From Eulemur rufifrons (lineage: Eukaryota; Chordata; Mammalia; Primates; Lemuridae): a stretch of DNA of 64,000 nt. This document shows, one piece after another, positions 40,332 to 51,700 of the stretch. The first letter of the stretch is position 1; the number at the start of each line of letters is the position of its first letter. Made by a program: the position numbers and the translations under genes. The notes below the pieces were generated by a model. That model was not told where the DNA came from. It saw nothing but the letters and a program-made list of their open reading frames with translations, and ran no database searches. The stretch spans positions 38,419,501 through 38,483,500 of the forward strand of contig NC_090997.1 of NCBI RefSeq assembly GCF_041146395.1. Direction: 5' to 3'.

Positions 40332-40549
40332 AATTTTTCTAAATGAAAACAGTTCCCTAAGTGGGACTCTAGTACCACTGGTGAGTAATATTTTTGGCTC
40401 ACTAAAATATATATATTTTTTCCTTAATTAATAAATAAAGCAACTGAGTGTCAAAGGAGATAAATTACACTGCTGCTCACATATCCAGAAAATGCAGGCC
40501 ATTTTACTCTAAATGCCTTTGTCTTTTTAAAATCCAATGGTGGGGTTTT

Positions 40550-41105
40550 TTTTAATTTAAATTAATAAAGTTTGGTTTAGAGTAGTTTCAAGTTCATAAA
40601 AAAAAAAAAAACTGAACAGAAAGTAAAGTTCCCATATACTCCCTGTCCCCTCCACACACAATCTCTCCCACTAAAGATATCCTGCACCACAAGGGTACAT
40701 TTGTTTCAATCAATGAACCTACACTGACACATCATTATCACCTAAAGTCCATCATTTGCATTAGGAGTCACTCTTGGTTTTATACCAAAGGCTGCAATTT
40801 CTGGATTGTGTGGTAAAAACATGCTTAGTTTTGTAAGAAACTGCCAAATTGTCTTCCAAAGTGGCTGTGCCATTTTGCATTCCTACCATCAATAAATGAG
40901 CAATCGTTTTGCTCCACATCCTCACCAGCATTTGGAATTGTCAGTGCTTTTGATTTTGTTCATTTTAATAAGTGTGTAGAGTTATCTCATTGTTATTTTA
41001 ATTTGCAATCCCCTAATGACATGATATTGAACATCTTTTTATATGCTTACTTTCATCTGTATATCTTCTTTGGTAAGGTGTCTGTTCAGATAATGCTGGT
41101 TTTTT
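40550..41105 (-). mobile_element. L1M 3' fragment, antisense
   Basis: Reverse complement of an L1M tail and ORF2 end: acactgacacatcattatca, gccaaattgtcttccaaagt, tttgcattcctaccatcaat and tatcttctttggtaaggtgt. The usual central portion is missing near 40770-40790. Confidence 0.8.
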
Positions 41106-41484
41106 ATAACAAATAGAAGTTATAACATCTATCATTCTGTATTAACTTTGACTCCGCTTTTAAAATTAAAAAGAGGCTACTTCAATTCTCTCATTTCACA
41201 AATAAGAAAAATGAGTCAGTAAAGGTGAAAACTGAATCCATGAAAATATCTATAAATTTAGAGTGAGAAGAAGCAAGCTGAGAAGTCAGTGAAACATACA
41301 GGAAAGAACTGACCAGAGAGAAGGAAGTAGAACAAGAAGAGCAGTGTTATAGGAGTCAAGAGAGTCCAGAGGTGAAGCACATTTTTTATTTATTCACTTT
41401 TTTTGAGAAAGAGCTTTGCCAGCAGCACTAGGCCCTGTATGGGGTACAAATGATCATTGATCCCTGGGAGGCAGCAGGACAGGG

Positions 41485-41580
41485 TCAAAAGAGCATTAGA
41501 CTGCCTTTGCTGGTAACCTGTGGCAATGACTTAAAAAATTTTCTGGATTCTAATGTGTTCATCTGTAAAATGAGACTATG
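41485..41580 (+). repeat. MIR SINE fragment
   Basis: aaaagagcattagactgcct and gtgttcatctgtaaaatgag match MIR. Confidence 0.45.
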
Positions 41581-41790
41581 TTTCTAGGTTCCAAATTCAG
41601 TGTTTTCTTTACTATAGTATTTTTCTCTTTTACTTTATCACCTTTTTATGTCATCTTTTTTTGATAATTTTGCTAAAGTATTTATCATCTACCTCTCTGT
41701 GCTCTGTTAAATCTCTAAAGTTTGACCAGGTAACCAACATTTCATTCCTTTCTGCATGCTTAGAGAATTATAGTTACAATAATTTTTTTA

Positions 41791-42078
<288 letters not shown>

Positions 42079-44054
42079 GAATATAGTATTTGAGAACCGA
42101 GGAACAATTTTTGTAAGTAGCCCTCTCATATTTGTTATAATTTCACTGAGATGTTGCAGCATAAACTTGACTATTTGTTCTATATAAACTCAAGAAATTA
42201 AGATTTCCTCCCTAAGTAATTTATGTATCTGCAATATCCTATTAGCTTTCACAATATAACAATTTGGAATTAAATCATTTTTGGAGGTTAAAATATCTGT
42301 GAGCAAAGTTATGTCTAATCCACTGCTTTCAAAGAGAGTTAATATCAAGAAGAAGCAGTATTTACCCAAGTGAGAGTTTCATAGCTTAAATATAAGAATA
42401 AACTACCAAATGCTTCTTACTGTCTTGAATACAAGCAGTGTAAATCAGCTAAGATAATTACAACAAATAATTGTTACTATTACTATAGTAGCTTCATTTA
42501 TAAAATAATACTTCTTCCCTAATTAAATGAAGCATTCAGTACTTTGCATAAGCAATTAAAATGTTAAGTAGTTACATTACGAAACTAAATATGTGAAAAC
42601 CAAGAATAATAAGGCAGAAAATATAAAAGAAAACCAGTGATGTGAAATAAATTAGAAAGAAAATGAGCAAACTGAAAAAACATTTAAACCAAAAGTTTAT
42701 CTGAAAAAATCGAAGTGTCCAAGAGGTCGGTCAAGCATGTACACAGAGTCAGGTGGCACTGAATCCAGCAGCAAAATATAAGGCAGCCCAGCCTAACAAC
42801 AAGATGATATAGTGGATAGGCTGACTCACGTTCATTTTCCCTCAGAGACTAGAGATATACTTGAGAGCATTTTTTCTGGACTAAGTTGCAACTTTCAAGG
42901 TGAAGATGTAACCATTATACCCCGGAACTCTGTGGAAAGAGGGCAGAAGAGGCAGGTAAATAAACCTGACTGGTAAAAATTCCCATGGTCCACACAGCAC
43001 ATCCTATGCCCACCATCCTATTCTACCTGTACCATTTAAGGTACCTGAAGATAAACATCTGCGGCCTATAAGAAAGTAAGAAACAAACCTGGAAATAATA
43101 AGAAAAAGCAAGGAGAGTTATTTCCACTGTCTGGGATATTCGTAAGATAAGACAGGATATTATCTCACTTCATTTCTGGAAAGTCTGAATCCAATTACTT
43201 TTTCATTAAAAAAAAAAACTCACTGTAGACACTATTAACAAATATTTATCTGTTTCTCCTCTTTTTTCCAAACACTCATCCGTTAACACTTTGTCATCTA
43301 GTTCTCAGTAAAACACTTCTTTGAAAGGTCACTAACAATCTGCCAAATATCATGTTTAATAGGCATGTCTTCATCCTCAAATTTTTTACCTGTCTACATT
43401 GATCACCTTTTTCGTTTAGAAAATTTTACAAGCTGGAGTTCCATAACATTGTCCTATCTTAATCTTCCTCTTTCCTCTTTGAGCATTCCTTTCTGCCTCC
43501 TTTGATTTCTTCCCTTACTAATATATTTTCCATAGGCAATTAATTACAAAGTATTATAACACAGTCTGAAGTGATTCAGTCAAGGAACAAGTCAAGGCAT
43601 CTTTTTGAACAAGTCAAGGAACTTAAGAAGCTTTAATCAAATGCAATGTACAACTTTCCTCCCCTTTTGCTATAATTGTATAGGGGTTCTGGTTTCGCTT
43701 TTTGTTTAACCTCTCACACAGGAAGAAGAAATCATTTTCAATAAGTAATTAAATTAACTATCTGGACATATTTTATTAGTTTCTGTGATTATTACTATTT
43801 TTCCTATGCCACACCTTCCTTTGGGGTTTACTAATATTACAGAGCATGCACTATGGTAATATTCTGGTGAGAGTCTGTAGGTGGTAAACTCCTTTCAGTC
43901 TTCATATGTCTGAAAAATATCTTTATTTCGCCCTCATTCTTGAGGGATACACATCTAGATGTATTATATACTTCTATATTAGCTTACTTTTTTCCTTGCA
44001 TCTGGACTATATTATCCATCCTCTTCTGACACTTGCACTTGGTTTTGTTTTGTT
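42079..44054. other. Intergenic DNA, mostly unrecognised apart from the L2-like piece
   Basis: Only 43265-43525 resembles a known element (L2). Confidence 0.45.
43265..43525 (+). mobile_element. L2 LINE-like fragment
   Basis: aaaggtcactaacaatctgcc, catgtcttcatcctcaaat and tgtctacattgatcacctt follow the sense strand of the L2 reverse-transcriptase region. Diverged, with no open frame. Confidence 0.4.
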
Positions 44055-44640
44055 TTAGATGTTTGGAATTGCCCATCATAAGCTGGATCATGTCAGACAC
44101 TTCAGCTCATACAGTCAGACAGTCCATCAGAAATCCATCAGCAGAGGAGGCACAGGACTGTAGGATTAGCAGTGAGGGTCCCGTGGACTCACATGGCCCC
44201 TGCTTACCTGCATTGCCTCCACCTGGCTAAGAAAAAAAAAAAGAAAGAAAGAAATCCATCAGCAGATAATAATGGTACTTCTGGGACACCAAGTATGAGC
44301 AGGTCCAGAGGGCATAAGCAAGCTTCATGAGCAAGAAGCCCAGACCCCAGCACCACCTACCAAGATTGCACCAAAACACCTTGCTCAGCTCACACCAATG
44401 ATTATATGTGGGATACTCTGATCAGCTGAAGGAGGAGGAAAAAGCTTGAGGTTTTATGACTAGGTTATAGATAAGTTGGCTTGATATGCTAGTGCCAGTC
44501 AAAAATGGAAAGTATCTGCATTATAATGTCACTCAGGATGTCCCTGAATGACAGTGGAGAGGGGAAATTTTCCCAAAGTGTGAAGCTTTGAGCAGAGCAC
44601 CTAGAGATCCACTTCGTGTGGAGCTCTATAAATTCTTTAA
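44055..44640 (+). mobile_element. ERVL/MaLR internal-region fragment (pol-like), broken
   Basis: A degraded old endogenous-retrovirus-derived segment. It is recognised from the layout 'taagctggatcatgtcagac', 'ctcacaccaatgattatatg', 'cagctgaaggaggaggaaaa' and 'cctgaatgacagtggagagg', which resembles MaLR/ERVL internal sequence near the RNase H end of pol. No long open frame survives, and it is interrupted at 44146-44249 by a small retrocopy. Assignment is by memory of the consensus. Confidence 0.5.
44146..44249 (+). pseudogene. Retrocopy of an unidentified small structured RNA, with A-tail
   Basis: A roughly 85-base core followed by an A/G-rich tail (from 44229), flanked by a perfect 17-bp duplication AGAAATCCATCAGCAGA (44129-44145 and 44250-44266). 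This is the signature of L1-driven retrotransposition of a short RNA. The core can fold end to end: GGAGGCA (44146-44152) pairs with TGCCTCC (44214-44220), CAGG (44153-44156) with CCTG (44207-44210), AGCAG (44168-44172) with CTGCT (44200-44204), and alternatively GTGAG (44172-44176) with CTCAC (44188-44192). It does not match the tRNAs, Y, vault, 7SK, 7SL or U RNAs that I remember. Parent RNA unknown. Confidence 0.6.
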
Positions 44641-45563
44641 GGCTGAAGGTCACAAATCAGCTTTGAATTCTCCTTCTCATCTATCCTTATCAGTGAATAG
44701 TTTTAAGATAACATGAAACTTATTCAAGCTATTATATAAAAAAAATGGAAGGGGAATTTTATAATAATGATACAGGACTATTTTATAGAACTCCAGGGTA
44801 GGAATGAGATCAGGCCTAAGGAAAATTCTAAAAACAGAAATTGGAATTGCATCTGGACTCTTCTTCCATCTCATCTCTATTCTTCTCTGAATGTATGATT
44901 TCCTCTTTTTCTCTGTGCTCTATACACTGACTTTTTCTGCCTCTCCAGAAGAAATGGTATGTGGAAAATGGAAAATGATCAATCTATATCTCTCAAGGTT
45001 TTCTATATATATGTGTGTGTGTATATATATATATGAATGTATGTCATGGTCTAGCCACCTGAGAGACTAAATTTTTGATATCTAATGTAAATACAGATTC
45101 TCATGTCAAAAATTTTAACTGGCTCAGCTTGAATCAAGTGCCTATCCTTGATTAATCAACTTGGTAGAGTACAGTCACCTTATTCAAAATGGTTGCTAGG
45201 GGCTCAGCCTTAACTCTGAGGGAGAACTGGGTCATTATGAGCTGAACAAATAGATATACTCTATCATCCTCATTCATTCTCCCAGTTACTCAGGCTGAAA
45301 ACCTCATATGAGTCAGCTTAGGTTTATTCTTCTCTTTATTTACTATATAGTTCTATCACAAATAACTAATTCATTTTTCTTTCAAAATTACTGTTTTATC
45401 CATTCCTTCTCCTTTCTTACTAACTTTATTACTTGCTAAAATGACAGTTCAAAAAAGGGACATTCTACTGTAGTTAAATTTGCATTACTTTAACTACTAG
45501 TGATCACAAACTTTTTTTTTCCCCCATGTTATAGGCTATTAGTATTTCTGCTTTATTGGTCTA
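44641..45563. other. Intergenic DNA between ERVL-like internal sequence and an MLT1 LTR
   Basis: Contains the TA/TG microsatellite; otherwise nothing recognised. It may be the remains of further retroviral internal sequence. Confidence 0.4.
45003..45034 (+). repeat. (TA)n/(TG)n compound microsatellite
   Basis: tatatatatgtgtgtgtgta followed by tatatatatatat. Confidence 0.9.
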
Positions 45564-45906
45564 TATTATGGACTGAATTGTGTCCCCCCAAAATTCATGT
45601 TGAACTGCTAACACTTATCTGACTATATTTGAAGACAGGGCCTTAAAGAGGTAATTGAGGTTAAATTAAGTTGTAAGGGAGGGGCTTTAAGAAGAGACAC
45701 CAGTTTGCACAAAGCCAAGGCCATGTGAGGACACAACAAGAAGGCAGCTGTCTGTAAACCAAGGAGAGAGGCCTCAGGAGAAACCAAAGCTGCTGACACG
45801 TTGATCTTGGATTTCTAGCCCCCAGAACTGTGAGAAAATAAATTTGTGTGGTTTAAGCTTCGAAGTCTGTGGTATTTTGTTATGGCAGCCCTAGCAACAT
45901 AACACA
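45564..45906 (+). mobile_element. MaLR LTR, MLT1A-like
   Basis: Starts tattatggactgaattgtgt, contains ggccatgtgaggacacaaca and gaactgtgagaaaataaatt, and ends ggcagccctagcaacataac with aca. It is the same family as the LTR at 3479-3929 but opposite in orientation. Confidence 0.82.
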
Positions 45907-45969
45907 GTTTGCCTCTGTGTTATCTTTCTTTCAAAATGTTTGTTTTTTCTGTTAACAGCTCTCTAAACA

Positions 45970-46301
45970 TTTTTTTTTGAGACAGAGTCTCACTTTGTTG
46001 CCCAGGCTAGAGTGAGTGCCGTGGCGTCAGCCTAGCTCACAGCAACCTCAAACTCCTGGGCTCAAGCGATCCTCCTGCCTCAGCCTCCCGAGTAGCTGGG
46101 ACTACAGGCATGCGCCACTATGCCCGGCTAATTTTTCTATATATATATATTTAGTTGTCCATATAATTTTTTTTCTATTTTTAGTAGAGACGGGGGTCTC
46201 GCTCTTGCTCAGGCTGGTCTCGAACTCCTGACCTTGAGCGATCCACCCGCCTCGGCCTCCCAGAGTGCTAGGATTACAGGCGTGAGCCACCGCGCCCGGC
46301 C
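45970..46301 (-). mobile_element. Alu SINE, lemur-type, antisense
   Basis: T-run and gagacagagtctcactttg at the left, ccaccgcgcccggcc at the right, lemur linker at about 46132-46180. No clear target duplication was found. It lies shortly after an MLT1 LTR. Confidence 0.94.
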
Positions 46302-47439
46302 GACTCTGACCCTTTTACAGACAATGTTAAAACTATTTTTCCCAATTTATTTGCCTCCCCCACCACATTTTTTGGTTTGGTTTTGTTTTACATACTGACT
46401 GTTTTTTTAGTATAGTCAAATTTATCAAACTTTTTCTTTATGGTTGCTGCATTTGAAATTATGCTTAAGAAAGGCTTTCCCATCCCTAGAATCATATTTA
46501 GCTATATTTTCTTCTAATTCTTTTTTCTTTTTGGTCTCATTTGAATATGATTTTCAGTGTATAAGACATAATTTTTTTAAAATACAGCTTTCCAATTATC
46601 CCTGTACCATTTATTTCATTTTCCACTGACTTGAAATCTTTTATCATATCCTAAATACTTAAATACACTTAAAACTCCTGTTGCTTTTTGTTTGTGACAT
46701 TTATGCATTGAATAATTCATTTTGGAGCCTGTATTCTTCCACATTCATCATAAAGAAAAAGAATTTTCCACCAAGTTTAAGAAACATTATTTTGGGTGTC
46801 TTGAATTGTAAAAATTATGGGGGAAAGTTTTTAAAGTTAGTTTTTAAATTAAAGTGGCATCATAAAAATGCTTTTAGCTACCAATAACCAACAAAATAAA
46901 TATATACAATATTATGTTAACTCAGTGATGAGACTAATCAAAGAAATGAGGGGTATACTGTCCCGACTTAGTTGAATCATCATACTCATCAAAAAGAAAA
47001 GGACGATACAAGAAACTACATGAGGATTGCCAGTTGACTTTTTCAGACTCCTTTCAAGAGAACAGTTCCTGTCTTTTTAATTAGTTATTCAAAATTCTTT
47101 TTTTCACCTCAATTCCCTTGATAAAATTCCAGTGGTAATAGGGAATGAGCCACCAGGGCTATTTTTACAAAGATCACTGCTTAGTGGTACGAAGAGAACC
47201 CAGAAGAGGGGGAAGTTGAGTGTTGTGTTATAAAGGTTCTCTCAACATCTAAATTGTACAGGCTTAGCAATGTCCACATTGAATGTGCTTTGATGCCACT
47301 TCAATCTCTCCTGTCCATGTTCAAGGCCAGAACCATTCCAGAGATTATGAAAAAAACTGGGGGACTTGAAAATCACGCCAAAGCTTTAGCTATTACTACA
47401 AATCCATTTTTTCTCTCTCCGCTTTTTATATGTGAAGCA
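46302..47439. other. Intergenic DNA, nothing recognised
   Basis: AT-rich; no element that I can support. Confidence 0.45.
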
Positions 47440-47575
47440 CTCCAACATACAATGAACACCTTATAACCACATGGCAAAGGTGAAAAATATTATCACCATC
47501 ACTTTAGAGAAGACAAAACTGAGATACGAGGAATTATAACCTGTTGCAAACCACAAACATTTAGCTGAACTAAAC
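47440..47575 (-). repeat. MIR-like fragment
   Basis: gtgaagcactccaacataca and gaagacaaaactgagatacg resemble the MIR 3' half. Confidence 0.35.
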
Positions 47576-47612
47576 CATAAGGCTGTGGGAGCCTCAAAAA
47601 AGCCCTGCCCTG

Positions 47613-47970
47613 GGGCGGGCGGGGCGCCATGGCTCACGCCTGTAATCCTAGCACTCTGGGAGGCCCAGGCGGGTGGATAGCTGGAGGTCAGGCGTTCAAG
47701 ACCAGCCTGTGCAAGAGTGAGACCCCCATCTCTACTAAAAATAGAAAGAAATTAGCTGGACAACTAAAAATATATCTAGAAAATCTTAGCCGGGTATGGT
47801 GGCGCATGCCTGTAGTCCCAGCTACTCAGGAGGCTGAGGCAGGAGGATCGCTTGAGCCCAGGAGTCTGAGGTTGCTGTGAGCTAGGCTGACACCAGGGCA
47901 CTCACTCTATCTAGCCTGAGCAACAAAGCGAGACTCTGTCTCAAAAAAAAAAAAGAAAGAAAGAAAAGAA
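47613..47970 (+). mobile_element. Alu SINE, lemur-type, just upstream of the IRAK1BP1 promoter
   Basis: It has the lemur linker, right monomer and a mixed A/G tail. The flanks AAAAAAGCCCTGCCCTG (47596-47612) and AAAAAAGCTGTACCCTG (47971-47987) form a 17-bp duplication with two mismatches. It ends about 70 bases before the CpG-rich block. Confidence 0.94.
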
Positions 47971-48324
47971 AAAAAAGCTGTACCCTGAGAGGGGACTGTA
48001 AAGTCTGAGAAGACAAGGCTGGGCGCACAGGCCCGGGACACAGAAATACAAAAAAGCCAGCCTTTGGCTTCGCCTCCCCTGCCCCTCGAACTACTTTCAC
48101 CTGAGGTGCCAAAGGCGCGGGATAGACCCCTTGCGTGGAAGGGCGGAGGTCACTGAGAAGGGGGCCACAGAAAAAGCCCGCTAAGATTTTTGACCCATAA
48201 GGTAAACATGTTAAAAACTTTTAACAACGCACTCAGCCGCCGTGTAGTAACAGAGTTGCGCCAAAATCTCCCATGCTACAAGGCGCAGTTCGCTCCCTCA
48301 GAAGCTCCGGGGCCTCTAAACCCA

Positions 48325-48342
48325 TCCCAGCATCCTTTGCGC
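48325..48342 (+). promoter_or_regulatory. ZNF143/THAP11 (SBS)-like site
   Basis: TCCCAGCATCCTTTGCGC resembles the SBS consensus core (TTCCCAGnATGCnnnGCG), keeping the CCCAG and GCGC blocks at the usual spacing. It lies about 85-100 bases before the IRAK1BP1 start, a typical position near transcription starts of CpG promoters. Confidence 0.45.
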
Positions 48343-48397
48343 CGCTCACAGACAAGCACTTGCGCGGCTTGGCCCCTTCGGCCACCGTCGGCCTGGA

Positions 48398-48411
48398 GTT
48401 ACTATGGAAAC
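48398..48411 (+). promoter_or_regulatory. RFX X-box-like site
   Basis: GTTACTATGGAAAC is an imperfect palindrome close to the X-box consensus GTTGCCATGGCAAC. It ends 15 bases before the start codon and overlaps the first codons of a short uORF. Confidence 0.45.
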
Positions 48412-48424
48412 CCAGGTGCGGTAG
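48404..48424 (+). other. Short uORF (six residues plus stop) abutting the IRAK1BP1 start
   Basis: ATG GAA ACC CAG GTG CGG TAG, with A at -3 and G at +4, a better initiation context than the main ATG. The stop ends at 48424 and the main ATG starts at 48427, leaving two bases between. Whether it is in the mRNA depends on the transcription start. Confidence 0.5.
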
Positions 48425-48426
48425 CT

Positions 48427-48741
48427 ATGTCTTTGCAACAGATCCCGCCGTCGCGGGTGTTCGTGGAACTGGTTCCCTGGGCTGACCCGGGCCGGGAGAA
48501 CAATCTGGTTTCGGGCACAGAGACACTATCTGGTCTCCGTCGCCCTCTCTCCTCTGCACAGACCCAAACTGCAACCCGCGAGGTGCACGTAAGCGGCACC
48601 GCAGAGGTGTCTGCTGGCCCGAACAGGGCGCAGGTGACAGTGCGAGTGAGCAGCACTAAAGAGGCGGCGGCAGAGGCCAAAAAGAGTGTTTGCCGCCGTC
48701 TAGACTACATCACGCAGAGCCTCCAGCAGCAAGGTCTGCAG
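48427..48741 (+). CDS. IRAK1BP1: IRAK1BP1 coding exon 1
   Basis: It encodes residues 1-105, ending SLQQQGLQ, and stops on a codon boundary (phase 0). The donor is CAG|GTAAGC, close to consensus. The start context has G at -3 and T at +4, so it is only moderate. The exon lies inside the CpG-rich promoter block and is much richer in GC than the other exons. Confidence 0.96.
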
Positions 48742-51700
48742 GTAAGCGTTCTGCGGGAGAGGAACTACGAACCACAAGGCACAAAAGGGTCGGCAGGTGG
48801 TCTGGCCGGGAAGGTCCCCTCGAGGGGAGGGAGATGTGGAAGGTCTTGAGCGTTTAGGACGCTGTCGCATCAGTATTACAGAGCTAGAGGACCTGGCAGA
48901 GTTGATCTTTGACCTATCCTTCTAGATGAAAGCATTATTAATTGCAGTGAACTTGAAAAATAAAAGAATGCAAATTAGGTAGGTTATCTGGCGGTATTTT
49001 ATGGAACGATTTTGTTTTTAAACTTGAAATGATGAAATGTTAAACTTGAAATGTTAGATGTAAATGCTTGCCCAAGTCGAGTACTGGACAGGAAGCATTT
49101 TTTGTCTTGCTTTTATTCTGCACCGTGGAACCGGTAAGTGAAGAACACGACTTGCTTCCTCCCAACCATGTAAGGCTTTGCATGGAATGATTCGTCAGTA
49201 TTTTTCGCAAACAGTAACTTTGGGGAGTGGGGAAGAGGTTGCATCCATTTTCATTTTATAAGGATTCTCATAAAATTTCTCCGGCTTTTTTCAGTTTTAA
49301 CTTCAAAAATAAAAAACTAACCCAGTATTGTCAATGTCACATATATGAAATACTTCTACTTACTTACCAGAGATGTCCATGAGACAAATCACTAAGCAAA
49401 TCTTACCTTAAGCCTACTTCTAATGAAAGGGGAAAAAATGAACCAGCCTTATTTAAGGTACACAATAGCCCTGTTAGACGTGTTTTAATATCCCCATTGT
49501 CTGGATTCGAAGAGGCTAAATAATGCTCTGAAATTAGCCAAGGCAATATTTAAACTCGTGTATTACTGAAACCAAAATCTAGGTTGTTTCCAACTATGCC
49601 AGGCTCCAGATAATTAGAATGAAAGCAGAATTTCCTCATTTTACAGAGAAAGACCCTAAAAGCTGGAGTTGTGGTTTATCCAGGGTAATATTAAGTTGTT
49701 AAAAGTGCAGGCGTGCTTCCCAGTCTATTGAAATGCCATACTCCCAAATAGCAAGTCTTTATCTTAATGAGAAAATATATTTACATTGCACTTACAAACA
49801 TAAGAGTTAATAAAAAGCCATTTGGAAAAAGATTTCTCCAAACGATTTTACAATTTAGAAAAATCCAAATACTAATTATAAATAATGTGAATAAAATGCA
49901 TTTAATATGTAGAAAAATATTTCCTTAAAAAACTGCTGCCAGTTCTGCAGTCCTATTTGAATAATGTAACAAGTTAAGTCATTTACATTAAATGTAAAGT
50001 GAGCTCACATGGCTCTAACTTCTAATATGTAAAACAAAATAAATTACAAAGTCCAACCTACAATGATTAAATCAAGAGTCAGTTTTCAAGGCAAAACACA
50101 GGAAGAACGGTGCCCTCCCAATTATCTGTGATAATGGTGGAAAGCAGTCATAAAAAAGATAATTTGTTCAGCAGATAATATAAAATATTATTTATATTCC
50201 TTTTCAGGATGAATTATGTGACTTTCTTCCCTTCTCTGTCTTGCTTCCCACTACCCTACTTGTGTTTTTTGAGATCACCTTCAAAATTAACTGTATACAA
50301 ATCCTTGTCTTAGGATCTGTTTCTAGGGGTACCCAAATTTAGATAGGGAGTAGCAGGAACAGATTGAACATACGCTTAGCTACAGTTTTTCCTTATTAAA
50401 AATGGTGACAAGATGAATGTCATTGTAGTTATGTATTTATGCATGTCCTTAATTACAGGATGAGTATCCCTGATCCAAAATGCTTGGGACCAAGACTGTT
50501 TCAGATTTTGGATTTTTGGGGGTTTTGGAATATTTACATATATACTCACTGGTTGAGTATTCCTAATCCAGAAATTCAAAATTTGAATTGCTCCAGTTAA
50601 CATTTCCTTTAAGAATCATGTCAGGGCTCAGAAAGTTTCAGATTTTGGAGCATTTCAGGTTTTCAGATTAGGGAGATACTGATCTGGTAATGTTTGGACA
50701 TTAATTCCTGGGTCATGCATCTTTGAAGGCTTATGAAAAATTATACTCTAGTAAGGTAAGTTTATACTTTTACCATGTGGCACAGTAGACATTATTTTTT
50801 TCTTTAATTTTGCCAGTGCAGTGGTCAAAAAAATGATACTATTGTTTCTCTTTTTTTTTGAACATTTGAAGTTAAACCTTTTTTGTGTAAATTTCTAGTT
50901 CATAATACTTTACCCATTTTTCTATCTTTATTAATTTATAAAAACCTTAAAAATTAAGATGATCAACAACCTGTCATATATTGCAAAAAGGTTTCCCAGT
51001 TTTTTTATTTTGTCATATAACTTAAAGTACTGTATACTCAAAATTTTAAAGTTTTATATAAATAAATTTGTTAATTTTTTCTGCATGTTTTCTGCCTATT
51101 GTGTGATGCTTCCTGGGTCCTTCCCAAGCCTAAGGCTATACAACTATTAACTAATATTTCCTAGAATCTTTAGGGACTGCTGATAGTATATTAAATATTT
51201 ACACTGTGCTTGGATTTTACTTTGGTATGGGATAAGGGTTTTGTTTTCTTTTAAATAGATAGCTAGTGGTACTGAGACCATTTATTGAAGTCTGTCTTTC
51301 CCTTACTACATGTGCAAGAACCTATCTCAAACTGCCTTTAAAAATAAAAATTACTGTTTTACATAACTGAAAAGCATAAATTGTAATATGGACTTTCAGG
51401 TATGATATGGTCAAGGCTCTATGTATTTTGATGCAATTGTCTTGGCCTTACCTGTATCTTCCTTCATGACCAACATGTCCCCATTTACCTGTAACTGCTC
51501 AAGTTTTAAAACTGACAGGCCCAGGTCTCAGGAACCTTCTTAGTTCCAGATTAAAAGGGACAGCTGATCACCTTGTTTATTCACTACATGACAGCAACGT
51601 ACTCCCCTATCCCCATTGTGACAATCAAAAATGTTTCTAGACATTGGCAAATGTCCTTTGAGGGGCAGAATCAGCCTCTGCTCAAAAACCACTGCCCTAT

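Larger units (their letters stand above)
48040..48850 (+). promoter_or_regulatory. IRAK1BP1: CpG-rich promoter block of IRAK1BP1
   Basis: This is the only long stretch outside repeats with frequent CpG and high GC in a window that is otherwise AT-rich and CpG-poor. It contains repeated gcgc, ccg and cgg motifs, covers the first coding exon and begins just after a lemur Alu. No TATA box is apparent, so dispersed initiation is expected for this promoter class (inference). Confidence 0.8.

Noticed and set aside
44146..44221. tRNA gene
   Set aside because: There is a 7-bp end stem and tRNA-like length, but no T-arm, no B-box and no CCA-compatible end; the A-tail and target duplication show a retrocopy, not a gene.
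48273..48485. 70-codon upstream frame overlapping the IRAK1BP1 start
   Set aside because: CpG-island chance frame in another phase; no similarity. Only the six-codon uORF abutting the start was kept as notable.
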